A stretch of DNA of 6,417 nucleotides from JACTMJ01 sp039812845 (lineage in GTDB: Bacteria; Acidobacteriota; Terriglobia; Bryobacterales; Bryobacteraceae), in the NCBI GenBank assembly GCA_039812845.1, contig JBDIBK010000190.1, positions 1-6,417 of the forward strand, in the 5' to 3' direction. The notes below the pieces were generated by a model. It searched no databases. It saw only the letters and a program-made list of their open reading frames with translations, and was not told the DNA's origin. Each line of letters begins with the position of its first letter. Within the stretch, counting starts at the first letter, position 1. The translations under genes and the position numbers were made by a program. Positions 1-5,410 of this stretch are shown here, piece by piece.

Positions 1-95
1 TGAAACGCCTGGCTAATCGCTGCCTGTCGCTGACGCGACGGTTGGGGGAGAACGGTGGCGGCAGGTCGGATTGGGTGGACGATTTGTTGGCGTGA
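1..95 (+). CDS. Possible C-terminal end of an upstream gene (partial)
   Basis: Reading from base 3, the third forward frame stays open for 30 codons and ends at TGA 93-95, giving a tail that finishes WVDDLLA. About three quarters of its third codon positions are G or C, as in the neighbouring real genes, and a terminator-like hairpin lies about 40 nt beyond the stop. Both observations fit the end of a gene that begins outside the window. No family can be recognised from 30 residues, so no function is offered. It could equally be a chance open stretch in GC-rich DNA, because the other two forward frames close early only by a few stops. Confidence 0.38.
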   Translation, partial: KRLANRCLSLTRRLGENGGGRSDWVDDLLA

Positions 96-132
96 GTCGA
101 TGAGACTTGATGGATGAGTGGTTGCTCATGCC

Positions 133-148
133 ACCCCTCCGGGGTTTT
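133..148 (+). terminator. Short hairpin followed by a T run (candidate intrinsic terminator)
   Basis: ACCCC (133-137) can pair with GGGGT (141-145) around a 3-nt loop, and the strand continues TTTTCGTT. An adjacent ATGAG/CTCAT inverted repeat (114-118 with 125-129) lies just upstream. The position, about 40 nt after the stop at 93-95, fits termination of the partial upstream gene. The stem is short and the T run is only four bases, so it may be weak. Confidence 0.42.
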
Positions 149-184
149 CGTTCCGTCTTGGGAAAATTCCGAGTGTTTGCACAC

Positions 185-322
185 CGGGCTGGCTGATGCC
201 GCCCTTCGGGCTCGGGGTTGGCTGATGCCGCCCTTTGGGCTCGGGGCTGGTGGAAGCTGCCCTTCGGGCCTGGGGAGCAAGGCTCTGACACAGACGGTTG
301 GCGTATGCGGCCATTTGGACGC
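185..322. repeat. Imperfect 29-bp tandem repeat with a hairpin in each main unit
   Basis: Three contiguous 29-bp units lie at 185-213, 214-242 and 243-271. By eye, units 1 and 2 match at 26 of 29 positions, and units 2 and 3 at 21 of 29. A fourth degenerate copy at 294-322 follows a 22-bp interruption and matches unit 2 at about 21 of 29. The shared core reads GGCTGATGCCGCCC, then TTY, then GGGC. Each of the first three units contains GCCC-TTY-GGGC (201-211, 230-240, 259-269), a self-pairing 4-bp stem with a 3-nt loop. Since 29 is not a multiple of three, the units do not encode a repeated peptide in one frame. This makes a non-coding array, with a role in DNA or RNA structure, more likely than a protein repeat. 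The function is unknown. Confidence 0.75.
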
Positions 323-332
323 GGTTCCGGGG

Positions 333-338
333 TATAGT
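333..338 (+). promoter_or_regulatory. Possible -10 element upstream of the TIGR03437 gene
   Basis: TATAGT stands out in a GC-rich stretch, 94 nt before the chosen start at 433. No good -35 box is seen at 16-18 bp upstream. If it is used, the 5' leader would be roughly 85-90 nt. The call rests on the hexamer alone. Confidence 0.3.
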
Positions 339-432
339 TGATGCAGAGAGATGGCCGTCTGCTGGATCCATCTGGATCTTGAGACAACTGGGATTCGGAC
401 GCGAAGGCGGACGGCGCTCAGGATGTTCCGAG

Positions 433-2124
433 ATGACAGATCCGATCCCCACACGAACCACACAGACACTGCTTTCCGTTTGCGCGCGCTGGCCGCGGCG
501 TATTGGGATGACGGGATTGCCGGCGCTGCTGGCGCTGATGTTTGGGACGAGCCTGGGGCTCGCCCAGACGCCCGCGTTGAAGGCGATTCGGATTACGTCG
601 CACTTCTCGGGAATTCCGGTGACCGTGAACGGGACTGTTCGCGCGACGCCCTTCACGGTGAATGTGAACCCCAGCGCGCCGCTGGCGCTGAGCGTGCCTT
701 CCGTCTTTGACCGGGGTGACGGGTTCCGCTTCACTTTGGAGAGCTGGGTGGTCCGCAACCAGGGCAGCCGCCCCGACGACAGCTTCGCCACGGCGGCGAT
801 CAGCCTGCCCAACACCCTGGACACCGCTTCCATCGAGCTTGTCACCGCGGCGGAGGTGCGCTTCACGGTGAACGTGTCCGGGCCGGGCACGGTGGTCCGG
901 GATCCGCCGGCCTCCCCCGACGGATTCATCCCCTTTCTTACGCTGGTGGCGCTCACGCCCGTTGCGGACGCGAATGCCTATTTCGCGGGGTGGGACACGC
1001 CGTGGGGGCACCGCGATGGTCCGCTTGACGCCGGCCGGATTACGGTGCCGGTTACGGTGACGGCGCACTTCGGTGAACGGGTTACGCCGCCGCCTGCGTT
1101 CTTCACGGAAAGTGCCTTTCCGGACCTGCGTTTTGGGACGAGCGACCCGCTGGTGGAGGGCCAGGTGACGCTGCAATCGCCGGTTCCGATGCGGGTGCGG
1201 GATGTGGAAGTTCTTTGCGAGCCATACAGCCTGATTTTTGGAACGACACTCTCGTCGTATTCCACTCCGCTTCTGATTCGGGCGGCATTGGGGCCAGAGA
1301 ACAACTACATGCCCGAGGGACTGCATTCGTGCGCGATCGTCGTCCACCGTTATGACGGAGAGCCGGCCTACCGGATTCCGTTCCGTGTGCGGATCGGGCA
1401 GGAGGAACCGGAGACCCCGCCGGCGGTAGCCGTGAATGGAGCCTCGTTCGTGAAGATGCCGCTGGCCCCGGGCGCGATCTTCTCCCTGTTTGGCGAGAGC
1501 CTCGGCGTGACGACGGAGAAAGCGCAGGAACTGCCGCTGCCGCAGTCCCTCGGGAGAACGCGGGTGCGCATCCGGTCCGGCAGCGGGGACACCGATGCGC
1601 CTCTGTTTTATGTGTCGCCGAACCAGATCAACTTCCTGGTGCCGCTGGACCTCCCTATCGGGCAAGGCACGCTGGAGATTCTCCGCGAAGGGACGGGCAG
1701 CGTGTCGATCCCCGTGAGCGCGGAGTGGCAGGCCCCGGCTCTGTTTGCGGCGGACTCCACGGGAAGCGGGCCGCCGGCCGGCTACTACATGCGCGTCCGC
1801 GGAGACGAGCAGGTGCGCGGCGAATTCGTCCATTGTCCGGATGGGAAGCACTGCGTTCCGGTTCCGATTGCATCCCCGGACCCCGCGGAGGAGGTCTATC
1901 TGGTGCTTTTCGGCACGGGTTTCCGGAATGCCCCCTCGCTTGTGCCGCAAGTGCGCATGGGCGATGCAGTGGCGGAGGCGAGCTACTTCGGCGCGCACCG
2001 CGACTTCGCCGGACTCGACCAGATCAACGTGAAGGTGCCGCGCCCGCTGCTGGGCAAGGGCGCCCTGCCGGTGAGCGTGATTCACGGCGCGAAACAATCG
2101 AACACGGTCACGATTGCGTTCTGA
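433..2124 (+). CDS. Secreted multi-domain protein with C-terminal TIGR03437 domain
   Basis: This 563-residue protein is probably exported and surface-associated or extracellular; no enzymatic motif is seen. An N-terminal signal region has arginines around residues 19-23, a hydrophobic stretch MTGLPALLALMFGTSLGLA at 26-44, and likely cleavage near residue 45. Residues about 52-127 resemble a PEGA-like module (IPVTVNGTVRATPFTV). Residues about 140-213 resemble a divergent InlB/Listeria-Bacteroides repeat, with FAGWDTPWG and a closing VTAHFG. Residues about 332-563 match the TIGR03437 domain, with landmarks LAPGAIFSLFGESLG, APLFYVSPNQINFLVP, VYLVLFGTGFRN and DQINVKVPRPL. The domain sits at the extreme C-terminus, as is usual. 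Four cysteines (262, 300, 468, 474) could form disulfides. The start at ATG 433 is preceded by CAGGA at 419-423. TTG 298 would add a non-signal-like extension inside the repeat, and ATG 508 would trim the basic part of the signal. The role is inferred to be structural or binding. Confidence 0.9.
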   Translation: MTDPIPTRTTQTLLSVCARWPRRIGMTGLPALLALMFGTSLGLAQTPALKAIRITSHFSGIPVTVNGTVRATPFTVNVNPSAPLALSVPSVFDRGDGFRFTLESWVVRNQGSRPDDSFATAAISLPNTLDTASIELVTAAEVRFTVNVSGPGTVVRDPPASPDGFIPFLTLVALTPVADANAYFAGWDTPWGHRDGPLDAGRITVPVTVTAHFGERVTPPPAFFTESAFPDLRFGTSDPLVEGQVTLQSPVPMRVRDVEVLCEPYSLIFGTTLSSYSTPLLIRAALGPENNYMPEGLHSCAIVVHRYDGEPAYRIPFRVRIGQEEPETPPAVAVNGASFVKMPLAPGAIFSLFGESLGVTTEKAQELPLPQSLGRTRVRIRSGSGDTDAPLFYVSPNQINFLVPLDLPIGQGTLEILREGTGSVSIPVSAEWQAPALFAADSTGSGPPAGYYMRVRGDEQVRGEFVHCPDGKHCVPVPIASPDPAEEVYLVLFGTGFRNAPSLVPQVRMGDAVAEASYFGAHRDFAGLDQINVKVPRPLLGKGALPVSVIHGAKQSNTVTIAF

Positions 2125-2443
2125 GAGGCGGTCTTTTGGCTCCGCCGAATGAGGGCGGGTGCTCAAATTGGAACGCATTCCGTCATGATTTGTTAGCTGC
2201 GCGAACGATTGTTGGGGTGTTCGTGGGGTGACGGGAGCGGTGCGAGCGCCGGGGTGCGGACAGGCGGATTCGGGGGGAGAATCGCTCTGGGTGGACGATG
2301 CGTTCCGGTCGGGGTTTGGCGCGCGGGGCGTGTGCTTGCGGGCGAAGGCGGCGGGTTCGCGCGGCTGCGCGGGTTTTTGATGGCGCGTTCGCTGCATGGT
2401 ACTTGGGCTGGGTGCGACGGGTCGCGTTTTCCGCTTCTTCATG
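2125..2443. other. Long intergenic stretch with no supportable gene
   Basis: About 320 bp of GC-rich sequence separates the TIGR03437 gene from the next promoter. The only local structure seen is GGCGG (2127-2131) facing CCGCC (2142-2146) across a 10-nt loop, just after the stop codon at 2122-2124. It lacks a T run, so it is at best a weak transcript-end hairpin. Several overlapping open frames cross the region on both strands, but none has a recognisable product, a convincing ribosome binding site or a gene-like composition. No repeat, RNA gene or mobile element is recognised. Confidence 0.55.
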
Positions 2444-2449
2444 TACAAT
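2444..2449 (+). promoter_or_regulatory. Possible -10 element for the propeller gene
   Basis: TACAAT matches the bacterial -10 consensus at five of six positions and lies 39 nt before the start codon at 2489. Transcription starting near 2456 would give a leader of about 33 nt carrying the ribosome binding site at 2477-2483. No clear -35 box is seen at the usual distance. Confidence 0.4.
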
Positions 2450-2476
2450 TGGGTTTACAAATTCACTCCAATCGCC

Positions 2477-2483
2477 GAGGGAG
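2477..2483 (+). promoter_or_regulatory. Ribosome binding site fixing the start at 2489
   Basis: GAGGGAG lies 5 nt before ATG 2489. It decides between this start and the in-frame ATG at 2396, which lies upstream of the candidate promoter and would bury the signal peptide behind 31 extra residues. Confidence 0.7.
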
Positions 2484-2488
2484 TTTTC

Positions 2489-4534
2489 ATGAGAATCATA
2501 CGGACCCTGTTTCTTGCCGCTGCCTTGGTTACGCAGGCTTTGGCCGGGGAGTTGTTTTCCGACGACTTCTCCCGGTTTCCCGCCGGTTTGCTGACGAGCC
2601 CCGTGGGGGCGCTGAACGCGGCGATCCAGGAGTATCACTACATGCCGCACCGGGGGGTGCCGCTGGGCCCGTGGGATAACGCAATTTCCCACATGGATGC
2701 ATGGCTGGTGAGTTCCGAAAACGGGAAGCCGTACCTTGAACAGCACCTGACGCCGAACCAGCCTGAGTTCTCCTCCGCGACGGCGATCTTTCTGACGGGC
2801 GAGCCGGAATGGAGCGATTACACGGTTGAGGTGAAGGTGAAGCCGCTTGCGCTTGGCTCCGTGGCGGGAGTGGTCTTCCGGTATCACACCAACATGCACT
2901 ATTACCGCTTCGGGATCTCGGACGGGAACCGGGCGGTGCTCAGCGTTCACATGCCGCTCGAGAAGGCGTTTCGCGTGCGGGACGTGCGGGAGATCGCCTC
3001 GGCCGAGTTTCCCTATGACACGGAACGCTACTACACGCTTCGGGTGGAGAACGCCGGACCCCGGATTCGGGCCTTCGTGGACGGGAAGCTGGTCCTCGAA
3101 GCAACGAGCTCGGAACTGTTGCAGGGCAAGACGGGAGTGACGGCGGCGGTTCCCGCGCGCTTCCAGGATTTCCGTGTGAGCGCATCCGATGAGACGGAGA
3201 AGAAGATCGCGGAACGCATCCGGCAGCGCAACGGCGAACTGGCGCGGCTGCGCGCGGAGAATCCCCAGCCGAAGCTGTGGAAGAAGTTCGAGACTCCCGG
3301 ATATGGCGCGGGGCGGAACGTGCGCTTCGGCGACTTGAACGGCGATGGAACGATCGACATGCTCATCGGCCAGAACATCCCGCAGGTTCGGGGCGATGCG
3401 TTCGACAGCATCAGTTGCCTGACCGCGGTGGACCTGGACGGAAAGGTGCTTTGGCAGGCCGGGCGGCCGGACCCGCGAAACGGATTGCTCACGAATGACA
3501 CCCCGTTCCAGATTCACGATATCGACGGCGATGGCCGAAACGAGGTGGTGCTGATTCGCGATTTCCAGCTCCAGATTCTGGAGGGCTCCACCGGAAAGCT
3601 CCGCAAGTGGGCCTGGATGCCGAAGGCTCCGCCGTCGCGCGAACGCCCGTTCGAGCGGGTGAACGGGGATTCCATCGCCTTCGTGAATCTTTCGGGCAAC
3701 GCGGGCCGGCACGAGATTCTGGTGAAGGACCGCTACGACAACTTCTGGGTCTACAACAGCTCGCTCGAAATGCTCTGGACGGGGTCGGGCCAGCTTGGCC
3801 ACTATCCCTATCCTTTCCCGAGCGAGGGGCGGGACCTGATCGCGATCGGCTATGCGCTTTGGGACCACACCGGGAAGCAACTGTGGTCCAACGACCGCGT
3901 GCTGCACGATCATTCGGACGCGGTGATGATGGGGAACCTGAGCGGCGATCCGAACGCGGAGCCCCGGATATACTCAAGCGGAAGCGACGAAGGATTCCTG
4001 ATCTTCGACCGCTCGGGGAAGGTGCTGAAACATGTGCGGGTGGGCCACAACCAGAGCCCCGCGGTGGGGCGATTCCGGCCGGATCTGCCCGGGCTGCAGT
4101 ATATGGGCATCAATTTCTGGCGGAACCCGGGCATCGTCACGCTGTTCGATTTCGATGGCAATATCCTCACCCAGGGCGAGCCGATTCACACCGGCAGTTG
4201 CATGCTTCCGGTGAACTGGCGCGGGGACGGACAGGAGTTTGTCTTCCTTTCCGGGGGTCCCCAGAAGGGCGGGATGATCGACGGCCATCTGCGGCGGGTG
4301 GTGATGTTCCCGGACGACGGGCACCCCGCCCTGGCGGCTTCCGTTCTGAACCTGACCGGGGACGCCCGCGACGAGATCGTGCTTTGGGATGAGCAGCGGG
4401 TGTGGATCTACACGCAGGACCGTCCCTTTGAGGGGAAGCGGATCTATGCACCGGTACGGAATCCGGACTACAACGAATCGAACTATAGGGCGAACGTCTC
4501 CTTCCCGAACTGGGAAGACGTTGGCAAGAAGTAG
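2489..4534 (+). CDS. Secreted LamG/DUF1080-like domain plus FG-GAP-type beta-propeller protein
   Basis: This 681-residue exported protein probably binds or acts on polysaccharide. Residues 1-19 form a signal peptide ending ALVTQALA. Residues about 21-232 form a concanavalin-like jelly-roll of the LamG/DUF1080 type, seen in YTVEVKVKPLALGSVAGVVFR, HYYRFGI, YYTLRVENAG and FVDGKLVLEA. A charged, probably helical linker follows at 234-258. Residues about 265-650 carry recurring blade motifs: FGDLNGDGTIDMLIG (280-294), DIDGDGRNEVVLIRD (344-358), NLSGNAGRHEILVKD (400-414), NLSGDPNAEPRI (483-494) and NLTGDARDEIVLWD (621-634). Between them lie turns such as DLDGKVLW (315-322), DHTGKQLW (459-466) and DRSGKVLK (507-514). 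The first two DxDG/DxNGDG loops look calcium-binding. Propellers with such loops occur in PL11 rhamnogalacturonan lyases and in FG-GAP proteins; I cannot assign lyase activity. It likely has its own promoter and sits two genes before a sulfatase, which supports a glycan-related role. Confidence 0.88.
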   Translation: MRIIRTLFLAAALVTQALAGELFSDDFSRFPAGLLTSPVGALNAAIQEYHYMPHRGVPLGPWDNAISHMDAWLVSSENGKPYLEQHLTPNQPEFSSATAIFLTGEPEWSDYTVEVKVKPLALGSVAGVVFRYHTNMHYYRFGISDGNRAVLSVHMPLEKAFRVRDVREIASAEFPYDTERYYTLRVENAGPRIRAFVDGKLVLEATSSELLQGKTGVTAAVPARFQDFRVSASDETEKKIAERIRQRNGELARLRAENPQPKLWKKFETPGYGAGRNVRFGDLNGDGTIDMLIGQNIPQVRGDAFDSISCLTAVDLDGKVLWQAGRPDPRNGLLTNDTPFQIHDIDGDGRNEVVLIRDFQLQILEGSTGKLRKWAWMPKAPPSRERPFERVNGDSIAFVNLSGNAGRHEILVKDRYDNFWVYNSSLEMLWTGSGQLGHYPYPFPSEGRDLIAIGYALWDHTGKQLWSNDRVLHDHSDAVMMGNLSGDPNAEPRIYSSGSDEGFLIFDRSGKVLKHVRVGHNQSPAVGRFRPDLPGLQYMGINFWRNPGIVTLFDFDGNILTQGEPIHTGSCMLPVNWRGDGQEFVFLSGGPQKGGMIDGHLRRVVMFPDDGHPALAASVLNLTGDARDEIVLWDEQRVWIYTQDRPFEGKRIYAPVRNPDYNESNYRANVSFPNWEDVGKK

Positions 4535-4611
4535 GGGGTGTTTTTGGGGCTGCATGGGGGGGCACGGTGCTTGGTGCCGCACCGGATGAGAATTCACGGT
4601 CTCGAAGCCAA

Positions 4612-4617
4612 TATAAT
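4612..4617 (+). promoter_or_regulatory. Consensus -10 element for the NYN/PIN-like gene
   Basis: A perfect TATAAT lies 60 nt before the GTG start at 4678, in the gap after the propeller gene. No recognisable -35 hexamer lies 16-19 bp upstream. Transcription near 4624 would give a leader of about 54 nt, so this gene need not depend on transcription from the gene before it. Confidence 0.5.
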
Positions 4618-4677
4618 GCCGGGTGAGCCGATATTGCTTTCAGGCGGCGAATGAACTAGGGGTAGAGAGACATAACA

Positions 4678-5274
4678 GTGAAATCGAACTATATTCTGGT
4701 GGACTACGAGAATGTGCAGCCAGACGATATTGAGCGCCTCAAGGGGCCGAATGTCCGGCTGCTTCTGTTTTTGGGAGCCACGCAGGCAAAGCTTCCTGTC
4801 GAGTTGGTGCTGGCTTTACAGGAGCTGGGCGAGTCCGGTCGGATCATTCGCTGCAGTTCGAGTGGCCCGAACGCGGTGGATTTTCACATCGCCTTGTATT
4901 GCGGGGAAATCATTGCGAAGGATGGTGATGCGTTTCTGCATATTGTTTCCGGCGACAAAGGCTTTGACCCGCTGGTGGCTCATCTGAAGCAGCGGAAGAT
5001 CTTTGTCCAGCGAGTGCCCTCTCTGGACCAGATCACCTTCCTCAAGTTTGCGCAGGCAAAGTCAATGACGGAACGAGTAACGTTGGTGATCGAACACTTT
5101 CGAAAAGGGCCAAACAAGCCACGCTCATTGAAAACTTTGACTAGCGCCATCACGACGGTTTTTCATAAGGCCCTTAGCGCAGAAGAGGTGCAGGGCATTG
5201 TGGATGAGCTGCAGAAACGGAAGCTGGTTACGCTCAATGGCACGAAGCTCGAGTATGCCATTGACCCAAGCTGA
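4678..5274 (+). CDS. NYN/PIN-like putative ribonuclease with C-terminal winged-helix-like domain
   Basis: This 198-residue cytoplasmic protein has no signal peptide or membrane segment. Residues 1 to about 120 form a PIN-like domain of the NYN superfamily. The acidic residues expected around a metal-dependent nuclease site are present: D9 and E11 in YILVDYENVQ, D68 in GPNAVDFHIA, and D93 and D97 in VSGDKGFDPLV. Residues about 128-195 look like three helices and a strand pair (ERVTLVIEHFRK, SLKTLTSAITTVF, SAEEVQGIVDELQKRKLV, LNGTKLEY), suggesting a winged-helix nucleic-acid-binding domain; that part is inferred. The start is GTG 4678, with a purine-rich GGGGTAGAGAG stretch just upstream. ATG 4651 opens only a two-codon reading frame. 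Two sampled 60-nt lines are about 47% GC, against 62% in one line of the propeller gene, hinting at different ancestry. The likely role is RNA cleavage; the target is unknown. Confidence 0.87.
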   Translation: MKSNYILVDYENVQPDDIERLKGPNVRLLLFLGATQAKLPVELVLALQELGESGRIIRCSSSGPNAVDFHIALYCGEIIAKDGDAFLHIVSGDKGFDPLVAHLKQRKIFVQRVPSLDQITFLKFAQAKSMTERVTLVIEHFRKGPNKPRSLKTLTSAITTVFHKALSAEEVQGIVDELQKRKLVTLNGTKLEYAIDPS

Positions 5275-5369
5275 ATGGGCACGGCTTTCTGGGGCTGCGG
5301 TTTGTCCACGCGCCTGAGCTTCCCGGTTGATTCCGCCCCGCTGGCGAGTGGGCTTGGCGGCGTGGGGCC

Positions 5370-5390
5370 CTCCCGCGGCTTTGCGGGGAG
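5370..5390. promoter_or_regulatory. Inverted repeat just upstream of the sulfatase -10 element
   Basis: CTCCCGC (5370-5376) faces GCGGGGAG (5383-5390) across the loop GGCTTT, forming a 7-bp stem with one bulged G. It occupies the place where a -35 box would lie for the hexamer at 5395-5400. It could be an operator or the hairpin ending the preceding transcript. No T run follows, so simple intrinsic termination is doubtful. Confidence 0.35.
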
Positions 5391-5394
5391 TGCA

Positions 5395-5400
5395 TATACT
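5395..5400 (+). promoter_or_regulatory. Possible -10 element directly before the sulfatase start
   Basis: TATACT matches the -10 consensus at five of six positions and ends only 10 nt before ATG 5411. Transcription normally begins 6-8 nt after a -10 box, so the mRNA would begin at or within a few bases of the start codon. No -35 consensus is present at the usual spacing. Confidence 0.42.
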
Positions 5401-5410
5401 CGGTAGCGTG

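Noticed and set aside
13..387. Open - strand frame of 124 codons across the repeat region
   Set aside because: It reads through the 29-bp repeats in shifting frames, producing degenerate Pro/Arg-rich peptides, and no ribosome site or family is seen. The repeat explains the apparent peptide repetition.
298..432. TTG start at 298 giving a 45-residue longer TIGR03437 protein
   Set aside because: The start falls inside the degenerate fourth repeat unit and upstream of the possible -10 element. It would place a non-signal-like segment before a clear signal peptide.
2273..2299. Similarity to 44-83: both contain GGGGGAGAA and then TGGGTGGACGAT
   Set aside because: One exact 12-base match is about what chance predicts in a window of this size. 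The spacing between the two blocks differs (19 versus 6 nt), so I do not call a repeat.
418..2448. Very long open frame of 676 codons on the - strand opposite the TIGR03437 gene
   Set aside because: Its translation is rich in Arg, His and Pro with no recognisable domain, as expected for the antisense shadow of a GC-rich gene. The + strand frame has clear families and a signal peptide.
2183..3913. Open frame of 576 codons on the - strand opposite the propeller gene
   Set aside because: It shows the same low-complexity basic composition, lies mostly over a well-supported + strand gene and has no recognisable product.
4561..4583. Alternative small hairpins (GGCAC/GTGCC or GGTGC/GCACC) after the propeller gene
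   Set aside because: The two stems are mutually exclusive and only 5 bp long, and no T run follows, so a terminator is not supported.
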